The position numbers and the translations under genes are program-made. The notes beneath the pieces were generated by a model. That model saw only the letters and a program-made list of their open reading frames with translations. It was not told the origin of the DNA and did not search any database. This document shows positions 1 through 7,710 of a stretch of 9,210 nucleotides of DNA, piece by piece. The DNA lies in assembly GCA_039929265.1 (NCBI GenBank), contig JBDSRN010000014.1, positions 1-9,210 on the forward strand, written 5' to 3'. Numbering within the stretch: position 1 is the first letter of the stretch; each line of letters starts with the position of its first letter. The DNA is from ZC4RG30 sp039929265 (GTDB lineage Bacteria > Pseudomonadota > Gammaproteobacteria > Steroidobacterales > Steroidobacteraceae).

Positions 1-722
1 GCAGTCGCGATCGCGAAACCGGCCTTCACCGCGTCATCGCGAAACATCTTCACGGTCTCGAGTGAGTACTGCTCAAGATCCTTGCCGACGACGGCGAGCT
101 TTTTGAGGATGTCGTTGGCCACCGTGATGACCTGCACACCCGCTTCATCCGCCTGGAACACGTTCAGCAGTTCGCGCGGGCTCGCCCAGATGATCTGCGT
201 TTGCGCACGCGCGCGCGAACGGCGCGCCGCTTCGATCATGATCGGCATCGGATCGATGCCGGTGTCGGCGATGCGTCCGGCGAACACGGAAATGAACGCG
301 GGTGCATCACCCTGCAGCGCCCCGAGCACGCTATCGACCTGCTCGAGCGTCATCAGCGCGGTGACGTTGACGAACACTCCGCTGGCGGAGAGTCGACCGA
401 TCAGCGGTGCGCAGGACTCACCCCGGGTGTTGGTGACTGGCACTTTCACATTGACGTTCTTGCCCCAGGACGCGATCTCCAGTGCCTGGTCTTCCATCTC
501 CCCGAGGTCGTCCGAGAAAACCTCCAGGGAGATCGGACGATCGGGAACCTGGCGCAGCAACTCAAGCGCGAAACCCTTGTAGTCGCTGATTCCGGCGTTG
601 CGCATGAGCGTGGGGTTGGTCGTGAACCCCTTGATCGCCGGATTGCGCGCCATCTGCAGGATGCCCGACAAGTCGGCGCCGTCCGCGAAGATTCGGACGT
701 TAAGGTCGTTCAAAAGTTTCAT
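1..722 (-). CDS. Transaldolase family protein (3' end beyond window)
   Basis: A reading frame of 240 codons without a stop runs off the left edge. It encodes a class I aldolase of the transaldolase / fructose-6-phosphate aldolase (FSA) family, which moves a dihydroxyacetone unit between sugar phosphates in the cytosol. Visible family motifs are IFADGAD (11-17), KGFTTNPTLM (31-40), the Schiff-base lysine K93 in NVKVPVTN, NVTALMTLEQ (119-128), SVFAGRIADTG (145-155) and a C-terminal SLETVKMF. E67 and F147 sit where E. coli FSA has Gln59 and Tyr131, which favours transaldolase over FSA activity. The family is usually about 220-250 residues, so only a few residues are probably missing. The start at 722 gives the usual family N-terminus (MKLLNDLN) and has AGGGG just upstream. 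The gene lies 124 nt downstream of the Wzz-type gene behind its own candidate promoter. In this locus it may adjust the fructose-6-phosphate supply, which is an inference from context. Confidence 0.9.
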   Translation of the reverse strand, partial: MKLLNDLNVRIFADGADLSGILQMARNPAIKGFTTNPTLMRNAGISDYKGFALELLRQVPDRPISLEVFSDDLGEMEDQALEIASWGKNVNVKVPVTNTRGESCAPLIGRLSASGVFVNVTALMTLEQVDSVLGALQGDAPAFISVFAGRIADTGIDPMPIMIEAARRSRARAQTQIIWASPRELLNVFQADEAGVQVITVANDILKKLAVVGKDLEQYSLETVKMFRDDAVKAGFAIAT

Positions 723-725
723 GAT

Positions 726-730
726 CCCCT
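726..730 (-). promoter_or_regulatory. Candidate Shine-Dalgarno of the transaldolase gene
   Basis: On the minus strand AGGGG lies 3 nt before the ATG at 722. It is the only purine-rich Shine-Dalgarno-like element I find directly before any start in this window. The spacing is shorter than the usual 5-9 nt, so its strength is uncertain, but it supports this start. Confidence 0.4.
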
Positions 731-807
731 GCTCAAGTCAGGCTGTAAGGATTGTGGCGCATTTGAGGCGTTCTTGGCGCCGCCGGGCCGAGTCTGCGCT
801 GCGGCGT

Positions 808-836
808 ATTAGACGATTCCACGTGACAGCCGTCAA
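808..836 (-). promoter_or_regulatory. Sigma70-like promoter before the transaldolase gene
   Basis: Read on the minus strand, TTGACG (836-831) is followed by a 17-nt spacer and TCTAAT (813-808). Each hexamer matches the sigma70 consensus at 5 of 6 positions, and the spacer is the optimal length. Transcription would begin near 801, giving a leader of about 80 nt. It sits in the only intergenic gap above 100 nt, just after the Wzz-type gene, with no visible terminator in between. The transaldolase could therefore be expressed both from the operon and independently. A short inverted repeat (TGAC/GTCA arms, 824-835) overlaps the -35 and spacer and could be an operator, but it is too short to rely on. 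Confidence 0.55.
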
Positions 837-846
837 TTCCGCGTCT

Positions 847-1719
847 TCAGGCACCTGTCGCCGCGGAACGACGCCGCTTTCCGGAAACCTCATAGAGGAA
901 CGCGCCGACGATGCCGAGGAAGAAACCGATGGCGGTACCGCCGATTGCCATCAGCGTGCGCTTCGGGCTGGAACGCAGCTCCGGCGGTACGGCCCGATCC
1001 AGCACCGAGTACGCATAGTCCGCGCGACCGTTGGCGAGCATCAGGGTCTTGGTCTCAGTCTCGATCAGCTTGTACATCACGCGCTGCAACTCGAGCACGT
1101 TGGTCTGCGCGATCTGCTTGTTGAGGTAGTCAACGTTGCGCTGCGACTCCGCCTGAGCTTTCTTGCGGATCATTTCGTTCAGCAGCGCCGCCAGCCCGTT
1201 CGCCCAGTCCGCGGCAACCTGCGCATCCGTCCATTCGATCTCGATCGTGTACAGACCCTTGCGCGTGTCTTCACGGATGTTGATGACATGATCCTTGAAG
1301 TACTTGATCCCAAACCACATCGACGGCGGCAGGTCGCTGTTCTGGAACAGCACCGGCAACAGATTGTTGCGCGTGATGAACTCCTCGAGCAGCCGTCGCG
1401 AGTTGAGCAATGCCCTCGCCTCACGCGTCGGATCGGCTCCACCACCCAGGGCAACGCCGGCGAGGCTCGCCAATCCGCCCAGCTCCGATGAAGACACGGA
1501 ACTCGACCCGCCCATGCGAGTGTCACGCACCTCGGAGATCGTGATCTCCGCAATGTAGTGCGGAGTCGCAATGAACGCCAGCGCGATCGCGATGCCCGCA
1601 CCGAGGATGGTCGCAACGATGATGATGTAGCGCGAACGCCATGCCACGTGCCACAGCGTCGCGAGGTCCAGGTCATCCGACTGGTCCTCGTCCAGCGCCT
1701 TGCCGAGGTTCTGCGTCAT
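847..1719 (-). CDS. Wzz-type polysaccharide co-polymerase / chain-length determinant
   Basis: This 290-residue protein has the layout of the Wzz (PCP) family: an N-terminal cytosolic stretch, a first membrane helix at about 31-52, a large periplasmic part rich in helix-forming sequence, and a second membrane helix at about 255-276. The second helix is preceded by the proline-rich segment AVPPELRSSPKR typical of the family and followed by a basic tail (KRRR). The family sets the chain length of the polymer and works with the polymerase and outer-membrane export protein. No C-terminal tyrosine-kinase domain is fused, unlike Wzc-type proteins, and none is encoded elsewhere in the window. A Gly/Ser-rich stretch (70-94) follows the first strand region. 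There are no cysteines. Its ATG overlaps the stop of the SLBB gene (TGATG) and no Shine-Dalgarno is evident, so translation is probably coupled. The membrane topology is clear; the exact polymer is unknown. Confidence 0.88.
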   Translation of the reverse strand: MTQNLGKALDEDQSDDLDLATLWHVAWRSRYIIIVATILGAGIAIALAFIATPHYIAEITISEVRDTRMGGSSSVSSSELGGLASLAGVALGGGADPTREARALLNSRRLLEEFITRNNLLPVLFQNSDLPPSMWFGIKYFKDHVINIREDTRKGLYTIEIEWTDAQVAADWANGLAALLNEMIRKKAQAESQRNVDYLNKQIAQTNVLELQRVMYKLIETETKTLMLANGRADYAYSVLDRAVPPELRSSPKRTLMAIGGTAIGFFLGIVGAFLYEVSGKRRRSAATGA

Positions 1720-4604
1720 CAGAAGGAATTGATGGCGGCCACAGACACTGCCAGGTTGTAGATGATCTGCGTCACCGCCTGCCAGAACGGCAGTCTCGGG
1801 ATTCGCTCGGTGTTCAGCGGTACGACGATCGTGTCGCCCGGCTGGATCGCGACATCGAACTGTCGACGGAACAGCGAGCGCTCGTTAGCCACCACGCTGC
1901 CATCAGCGCGCACAACGTAGGTCTTGCCCTTGTCGCCCTTGCGAGTCAGGCCACCGCTGAGCTGCACGTAGTCGTCACGCGAGAGCTCGGATCGGTAGAA
2001 ATGCGACGTGACGCTCTGCACTTCGCCGATCACTGTCACTTCCTGCTTCTGCTTCGGCACGATCAGGCGATCCCCGTCCTTCATGACGACATCGCGCATG
2101 GAACCGGGTTCGGTCCCCATGACCGCCGGCAGATCGATGACGAGTCGGCCCACCGCTTTCGAACCCTGCAGCTGTGCGAGCAGCGACTGACCCGCGGACA
2201 GCGCCGCGCCGGCGCCGTTCTGATTTGCCGCCGCGGCCTGCAGCGCGAGCGAGCCGAGGTCCGACTGCAGGCGTTCCGCGAGCATGTCGAGCTGCTGCTG
2301 CTCGCGCTCCTTGAGTTCCTTGCGCGTGAACACGCTGCCGCGCGGAAAGGCGAGATCCGTGAGCCCGCCCGCGCGCAGTAGCACCGAGCGCATAGTCTCG
2401 CCACGACGGATCGGATACGTGCCCGGGAAACGCACCTCGCCTTCGAGCTTGATGGCCTCCTGATCGGTCCAGTCGGGAGTTTCCTTGATCAGAAGGTAGT
2501 CGAAGGGCTGCAGAGGCACGTTCGCCGAGGCGTCGCCACTCAGCACGGCCGCGAGATTGATCTCCATCAGCTCGGTGCGACGGCTCTCGCCCTCCGACAC
2601 CCTGTAGCGCGCGAGTTCGGCCTTACCGCCATACGCAGCGGCCTGCAGATTGCCGCCCGCGCGCAGCAGGTCGCTCACCCGCATGCCTTCTTCCAGCGGA
2701 TATTCGCCGGGCGCCTTCACCTTGCCTTCGACACGCACCACAGCCGTGGGCCGGTCGAGGGCCGACTGCATGCGAATCTCTTCCAGAATCGGCTTCACGA
2801 TGCGTTCACGACCAGGTTCAAGGTCGAACACCGTGATGCGGTCGCGGGGCATCAGCACGATGTCGGCGGCGCTCCCGGGTGCCGCGAGCGCGGCATTGAG
2901 ATCCGCCGAAACCGTGGTGATGCGACGATCCGGCGGCATTTCGCGCCGTATCAGCAGGTAGTTCTGGTCGGCGCCGGGCTTGAGCTCGTCCACCGAGCCC
3001 ACGATCTCCGACAGGCGCAGGCCCTGACGCCAAGCGAAGTTGCCGGGGCGAAACACGAAACCCTGCAGCGTGACGCCCGAATCGAGCGTCGGACGCAGTC
3101 GCGCGATCGTGAGCACGTCGCCATTGCCGATCCGCCCGCCGAGCGAGCCCGGCGTCAGGTCAACGCGCTCGACCACGCGACGGCGCTGGTCATCCAGCCG
3201 CGTGAGACTTGCCCGTCCCATATCAGCCTCGGGCGTGGGCCCACCGGCCATCGCAATTGCATCGACCGCCGTGGATTCACCCTTGAGCTCGTAGATGGCC
3301 GGACGCTTCACTTCGCCGTCCACCGACACCGTCGACCCTACGGGTGGGATGAAGATCGCATCGCCGGGCATCAGCTTCGCATCGTCGCTCGTATCGCCGT
3401 GGATCAGCAGGTCGTACAGGTCCAGGGTTCGCAGTACCTTGCCCTGGCGCTTCAACTGGATGCTGCGCAGGGAGCCGATAGGTTTCACGCCGCCGGATGC
3501 GAACAGGGCGGTAGTCACCGTCGCCAGACCACTCACGGTATACGAGCCGGGCTGGCGCGCTTCGCCCAGCACGAACACGCGGATCGAGCGGATCGTGCCG
3601 AGCGAGACGCTCGCGTGCATGCCGATTATCTGGCGCTCGACCCGCGCCTCGATGTTGGATCGCACTGCGTTGAAGCTCTGCCCCGCCACATCGATCGGTC
3701 CGATGTCGGGAAAGTTGATGCGCCCTTCGCGCGTCACCGTCAGGCGCAAGGTGCGGCTCTGACCACCGTACATTTGCACGGTCAGCTCGTCGCCGGGACC
3801 CACCACGTAATCGGCCGGCACGGGCACATCCGTGAGCGGCGAGAACGTGGACGGCGCAGACTCGAACAGGTCGTAGCCGAAGCGTTTCAGGTTGTCGACA
3901 CCGGCGCGGGCGAGCGGCAGGCGCGTGATGAGCACCTGGAACTTGAGTAATGCGGGCTCCGCGGCCAACCGCTGCATGGCCTGCACTTCGGTAAGACCGC
4001 CCAGTCGGATCGCGGCGAAACCCGGCAGCTCCAGCGACGCATTGCGATCAAGACGGTACGGATTCCGGGAATGGATGAGGTCGGCGAGAGAGCGCAGCTT
4101 GGCGCGCTCGTCGGCTGCAAGCTCTTCCTGGTCGACCTGGCGACGCTGCGAATTGCCCTGCTGATCGTCCTGTTGTCCGTTCTGGCCGGAGGTCTGTGCT
4201 TGCGGCGTCTGACTCTGCTGCTGCAGGGCGCGATTCTGCTCGGGGGTGGGCGGCAGCGCGAGCTGCACGAGGATGGTGTCCTCGGGCTTCATCACCGGGA
4301 TCAGCGGCTCTTCTTCGCCCGTGACCTGGCTGCGCAGGCGTTGCGCTTCCATCGCCTCGGCGGCTGCTTCATTGGCCCGGGCCTCGGCAATATCGCCGAG
4401 CCCGCCATCACCGCCAGCGAGCGCGCCGACTCCGCCTGCGCCGCCCGCGGCCCGCCGCAGGGCATCCTGCTGCGCGGGCGTCATGTTACGCAGTGCATCG
4501 AGCGGATCGAGCGCCTGTCCGTACGCAGGCAACGCGGAGGCGAGGAGCACGGCCAGAATCGCGGCAAAAATACCCACAGTGACGGAGTGCGGAGCGGGTC
4601 GCAT
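1719..4604 (-). CDS. Large SLBB-domain polysaccharide export protein (Wza-like)
   Basis: A 961-residue export protein of the Poly_export/SLBB superfamily, expected to form the periplasmic and outer-membrane conduit for the polymer. A cleavable signal peptide is likely (hydrophobic 9-24, ending near ALPAYG-QA about residue 29). Residues 30-180 are Ala/Gln-rich and probably disordered, with a run of Gln near 126-160. The Poly_export domain follows at about 262-336 (DYVVGPGDEL...). About six SLBB-like beta-grasp repeats start near 342, 425, 511, 621, 717 and 856, each recognisable by a G-x-V-(x)-P-G-Y-like start and a later (R)AGG. A hydrophobic C-terminal segment (about 940-961) recalls the C-terminal helix of Wza. 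It is far longer than E. coli Wza (about 380 residues), as in the multi-SLBB group of other gammaproteobacteria. No lipobox cysteine is present, and indeed I see no cysteine at all. The start has no Shine-Dalgarno and a TACAAT 7 nt upstream. It lies 38 nt after the Wzi-type gene. Confidence 0.92.
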   Translation of the reverse strand: MRPAPHSVTVGIFAAILAVLLASALPAYGQALDPLDALRNMTPAQQDALRRAAGGAGGVGALAGGDGGLGDIAEARANEAAAEAMEAQRLRSQVTGEEEPLIPVMKPEDTILVQLALPPTPEQNRALQQQSQTPQAQTSGQNGQQDDQQGNSQRRQVDQEELAADERAKLRSLADLIHSRNPYRLDRNASLELPGFAAIRLGGLTEVQAMQRLAAEPALLKFQVLITRLPLARAGVDNLKRFGYDLFESAPSTFSPLTDVPVPADYVVGPGDELTVQMYGGQSRTLRLTVTREGRINFPDIGPIDVAGQSFNAVRSNIEARVERQIIGMHASVSLGTIRSIRVFVLGEARQPGSYTVSGLATVTTALFASGGVKPIGSLRSIQLKRQGKVLRTLDLYDLLIHGDTSDDAKLMPGDAIFIPPVGSTVSVDGEVKRPAIYELKGESTAVDAIAMAGGPTPEADMGRASLTRLDDQRRRVVERVDLTPGSLGGRIGNGDVLTIARLRPTLDSGVTLQGFVFRPGNFAWRQGLRLSEIVGSVDELKPGADQNYLLIRREMPPDRRITTVSADLNAALAAPGSAADIVLMPRDRITVFDLEPGRERIVKPILEEIRMQSALDRPTAVVRVEGKVKAPGEYPLEEGMRVSDLLRAGGNLQAAAYGGKAELARYRVSEGESRRTELMEINLAAVLSGDASANVPLQPFDYLLIKETPDWTDQEAIKLEGEVRFPGTYPIRRGETMRSVLLRAGGLTDLAFPRGSVFTRKELKEREQQQLDMLAERLQSDLGSLALQAAAANQNGAGAALSAGQSLLAQLQGSKAVGRLVIDLPAVMGTEPGSMRDVVMKDGDRLIVPKQKQEVTVIGEVQSVTSHFYRSELSRDDYVQLSGGLTRKGDKGKTYVVRADGSVVANERSLFRRQFDVAIQPGDTIVVPLNTERIPRLPFWQAVTQIIYNLAVSVAAINSF

Positions 4605-4611
4605 GGTTGAA

Positions 4612-4617
4612 ATTGTA
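4612..4617 (-). promoter_or_regulatory. -10-like element abutting the SLBB gene start
   Basis: TACAAT on the minus strand (5 of 6 matches to TATAAT) ends exactly 7 nt before the ATG at 4604. No convincing -35 hexamer stands 16-18 nt upstream. If used, transcription would begin at or next to the ATG, giving a leaderless message. That would fit the absence of a Shine-Dalgarno and the AT-rich 38-nt gap. The same arrangement occurs before the aminotransferase gene. Confidence 0.3.
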
Positions 4618-4642
4618 ATGGAAGTACTGCTTGAGAGAGGAG

Positions 4643-6115
4643 TTAGAGCCGACGCTGCCAGGACAGGAATCCGTAAGCGCGGTTGCGCGACGCTGCCCCA
4701 TTGGGCTCGATCCGTTCTGCGCCGAGTTTCAGTGCCACCTCTTCGCCCATCACCCTGGTCCGCCAGGCGGCTTCGAGCGAATAATACCTGTTGAAACCCG
4801 CGACGATGCTGTGGTTTTCGTCCGGAGCGCCGAAGCGATCGAGATGTGCGCGCCGCGCGTCAAGCCGCAGCTCGTCGCCGCCCGGCAGCGTCCAGCCGAG
4901 TCCCGCCGCGAACATCTCCGAATCGGAGTCGGTGGTGTGCCCGATGCCGCGACCACGAAAGCGGTACCCGGCGAAGAAAATGCCCTGGTCGTACGCACAG
5001 TCGGGATAGGCGTTGTTGCCGTACGAGCAGGTCGTATCCGAATACTCGATGCGTGCGCGTAGCACGCTGCCGCCGTCGAGCATGCCCCAGCCCTCCAGGC
5101 CGAAGATCGCCAGGTACTTTTCCGGGATCGTCGTGCTGGAGCTGTCCTCACCGATGAGTTGCGCAAACAGGGCGAACGGGAGCGAGCTGAACGGCGAGAC
5201 CAGGCGCGCGTCGAACCCCGCCATCTGGTTGCCAGGCTCGTTCTCGGACGCAAGACCGCGGATTCCGGCGTTGTCCTGGCCGAGCAGCACCCGACCGAAT
5301 GTCTCCACATCGCACGGGCGATCCTTGCCACAGAACTGCATAGAGCGCGAGAGACCCAACTCAAGGATCTGCAGGGGTTTGAAGGTCGCGCGCATCGCCA
5401 TGAACACGGGGCGGTCCACGTCGGGGCGGTGCCCCTCCATGGTCGCGGCATACGCCTGGAATCGCCACGGACCGAGCCAGTGCAGCAGTGGAATCGGGAA
5501 CGGGATGGAAAGGGCTCGGTCGATTGACACACCGATCATGGGTCGCGCGTTGCCGGACAGGATGAGGCTGCCGTCACGCCCCGGTCCGTACCAGCGATCG
5601 AAGCTGTTCGCGCTTATGAGCCAGTTGCCCGCGCGCAGCGTGAGGTCGGAGCCGTCGAAACGAATGCGCTTGCCATCGGCTGGTGAGCTGACGACGGTGA
5701 GTGCGAGATTGGTCGACCACTGGCCCGTGCTGGCACCGGTGCGAATCCGTGCCTCGGCCTCTTCACGGCCCAGCTCTTCGTAGCTCCGCAGCAGACCCGG
5801 ACGACCGGCGGTGAGTGTCACATCCCGCACACCGCTCTGATGCACCGCGACGTCCAGCACGCGTGACTGCACTCGCAGCAATGCGTTCTGCAGGCCCGGC
5901 TCCTTGATCGATTCCACATCCACGCGGGCAAGTGCGCGGGCGATGTCGTCGATCGGGATGGGCCAGCTGCTCACCGGCACGCGGATGACGCCCTCATCCG
6001 CGAGCAGCGTCACGTCATTGCGCAGACGGTTGTCGCCCGATGGCAGCCACGCGCCCTGCGCGTAGACCGCGCCCGCTGCCATGAGCGCGAGCATGCCGCC
6101 AACGAGTGATTTCAC
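4643..6115 (-). CDS. Wzi-family capsule assembly outer-membrane protein
   Basis: A 490-residue protein of the Wzi capsule-assembly family, predicted outer-membrane beta-barrel that helps hold or organise polysaccharide at the cell surface. A Sec signal peptide is evident: VKSLVGG then a hydrophobic core, with cleavage likely after VYA (residue 19). The family hallmark WYGPGRDGSLILSGNARP lies at 175-192. Alternating polar/hydrophobic strands fill the rest, and the chain ends in YGFLSWQRRL. Four cysteines form two close pairs, C262/C268 (FCGKDRPC) and C363/C373, which could be loop disulfides. I chose the GTG at 6115: it gives a compact signal peptide and overlaps the pgi stop as GTGA. The frame stays open upstream to 6916, but that part is antisense-frame shadow of pgi. 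Length matches the family (about 480-500). No Shine-Dalgarno is seen, so translation is probably coupled to pgi. It is followed by the export and co-polymerase genes. Confidence 0.88.
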   Translation of the reverse strand: MKSLVGGMLALMAAGAVYAQGAWLPSGDNRLRNDVTLLADEGVIRVPVSSWPIPIDDIARALARVDVESIKEPGLQNALLRVQSRVLDVAVHQSGVRDVTLTAGRPGLLRSYEELGREEAEARIRTGASTGQWSTNLALTVVSSPADGKRIRFDGSDLTLRAGNWLISANSFDRWYGPGRDGSLILSGNARPMIGVSIDRALSIPFPIPLLHWLGPWRFQAYAATMEGHRPDVDRPVFMAMRATFKPLQILELGLSRSMQFCGKDRPCDVETFGRVLLGQDNAGIRGLASENEPGNQMAGFDARLVSPFSSLPFALFAQLIGEDSSSTTIPEKYLAIFGLEGWGMLDGGSVLRARIEYSDTTCSYGNNAYPDCAYDQGIFFAGYRFRGRGIGHTTDSDSEMFAAGLGWTLPGGDELRLDARRAHLDRFGAPDENHSIVAGFNRYYSLEAAWRTRVMGEEVALKLGAERIEPNGAASRNRAYGFLSWQRRL

Positions 6116-7710
6116 TTTACTGCGCGCCAGGGGCGAATGATGTCGAGTGTCCCCTGCAATGACGCGGAGTCCGCATGCTGCGTGCCGCTCACCAGCGGCG
6201 TGATCGCCTCGCATAAGTTCTTGCCCAACTCGACTCCCCATTGATCGAAGGCATTCACGCCCCACACGACGCTCTGCGTGAACACCTTGTGCTCGTACAG
6301 CGCGATGAGTTTGCCCAGAGTCGCGGGATCGAGCTGCTCGAACAACAGCAGGCTCGCCGGCCGGTTGCCTTCGTGCACCCTGTGCGGATTCGCGGCGGGC
6401 TGACCATAGGCGAACGCCTCGGCCTGCGCCAGACAATTTGCGATGGCCAGGTCCTGCTGAGCCTGACTGCCGCAAGAGGATCTGGCCGGCAGCAGGAAAT
6501 CCAGCGCTGCGCGCGGGGTGCCTTGGTGCAGCAGCTGGAAGAAGGAATGCTGCGCATTGTTGCCGGGCGCGCCCCAGACCACGGCGCCCGTCGCGACTCC
6601 GACCGGCGTTGCGTCCATGCGCACCGACTTGCCATTGCTCTCCATCTCGAGCTGCTGCAGGTAGGCCGGGAAGCGCGCGAGACGTTCGTCGTACGGCAGC
6701 ACCGCGTGGCTCGGCAGATTCAGGAAATTGACGTTCCACACGCCGATTAGACCCAGCAGAGCGGGCAGGTTCGCGCGCCAGGGTGCCAGCGCGAAATGAG
6801 TGTCGATCGCATGCGCGCCGGCGAGGAACGATTCGAACGCTCCTCGACCGATTGCGATGGCCAGCGACACACCGATGGAGGACCAGATCGAATAGCGGCC
6901 TCCGACCCAGTCCCACATCGCGAAGCGGTAGTCCGGGTGCACGCGGAACTCGTCCATCGCGGCGCGGTTCACCGACACCGCTGCGAAATGCGCCGGCACC
7001 GCCGCTTCACTCAGGCCGCCTTTGAGCCACGCGCGCGCGACCCGCGCATTGCTCAGCGTCTCGAGTGTGGTGAAGGTCTTGGAGCAGATGATGAACAGGG
7101 TGCGTGCCGGGTCCGCGTGCTCGAGGACATCGGCGAGGTGGCACCCGTCGACGTTGGACACGAATGCGCAACGCGGTGCGCCGGCCGTGTAGTTACGCAA
7201 TGCCTGCACAGCCATAGCGGGCCCCAGGTCCGAGCCGCCGATGCCAATGTTGACCACGAGGCTGAACGGCTGACCCGCGCTGCCGAGCAGCTTGCCCTCA
7301 CGCACGGCAGTGGCGAAGTCGAGCATTCGCTCACGCTCGGCAAGCACTTCGGCCATCAGGTCGCGGCCCCCTACCAGGAGGCTCGCCCCGCGTGGACGCC
7401 GCAGCGCCGTGTGCAGTACGGCGCGGTTCTCGGTCTGGTTGATGTGATCACCGCGGTACATCGCTGCGATACGCTCGCGAAGGTGGGTCGCGTCGGCCAG
7501 CGCCTCGAGCGAGCGCAGCACGTCGCCATCGAGCCGCTGCCGCGAGTAATCCAGCACGATCCCGGCAGTGGTTGCGCTGGTACCCGCGAAACGCGATGCG
7601 TCGGCCGCGGCCAGCGCACGCAAAGACAGCGCGCACAGACGTCGCGCATGCGTCTCCAGCTGAGGCCAGACCGGCGTATCCGTTCCGGCGCTGAACTGCG
7701 TCGCGGTCAT
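6112..7710 (-). CDS. pgi: Glucose-6-phosphate isomerase
   Basis: A 532-residue cytosolic enzyme that interconverts glucose-6-phosphate and fructose-6-phosphate. The family is unmistakable: NIGIGGSDLGP (154-164), phosphate-binding SKTFTTLET (210-218), PGI signature 1 VGGRYSIWSSIG (269-280), catalytic Glu357 in MESNGK, catalytic His388 in QHSFFQLLHQGT, and signature 2 FDQWGVELGK with Lys497. Length is slightly under the about 549 of the E. coli enzyme, and all key residues are present, so it should be active. The ATG at 7710 overlaps the aminotransferase stop (ATGA). The frame extends upstream to 8079, but that extension lies over the aminotransferase and lacks PGI similarity. Its stop overlaps the Wzi-type GTG (GTGA). 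Sitting inside a surface-polysaccharide operon, it likely steers carbon between UDP-glucose-derived and fructose-6-phosphate-derived sugars, as gpi does in Acinetobacter capsule loci. Whether the genome has a second pgi cannot be seen here. Confidence 0.97.
   Translation of the reverse strand: MTATQFSAGTDTPVWPQLETHARRLCALSLRALAAADASRFAGTSATTAGIVLDYSRQRLDGDVLRSLEALADATHLRERIAAMYRGDHINQTENRAVLHTALRRPRGASLLVGGRDLMAEVLAERERMLDFATAVREGKLLGSAGQPFSLVVNIGIGGSDLGPAMAVQALRNYTAGAPRCAFVSNVDGCHLADVLEHADPARTLFIICSKTFTTLETLSNARVARAWLKGGLSEAAVPAHFAAVSVNRAAMDEFRVHPDYRFAMWDWVGGRYSIWSSIGVSLAIAIGRGAFESFLAGAHAIDTHFALAPWRANLPALLGLIGVWNVNFLNLPSHAVLPYDERLARFPAYLQQLEMESNGKSVRMDATPVGVATGAVVWGAPGNNAQHSFFQLLHQGTPRAALDFLLPARSSCGSQAQQDLAIANCLAQAEAFAYGQPAANPHRVHEGNRPASLLLFEQLDPATLGKLIALYEHKVFTQSVVWGVNAFDQWGVELGKNLCEAITPLVSGTQHADSASLQGTLDIIRPWRAVK

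Noticed and set aside
820..835. CACGTG palindrome and TGAC/GTCA arms as a transcription factor operator
   Set aside because: Too short to assign to any regulator; recorded only as part of the promoter entry.
723..846. Rho-independent terminator after the Wzz-type gene
   Set aside because: GC-rich complementary stretches exist around 775-800 but no stable stem followed by a T-run is seen on the minus strand.
6116..6916. Upstream extension of the Wzi-type frame to 6916
   Set aside because: It is Arg/Ala/Gly-rich shadow sequence over pgi; the GTG at 6115 begins a proper signal peptide.
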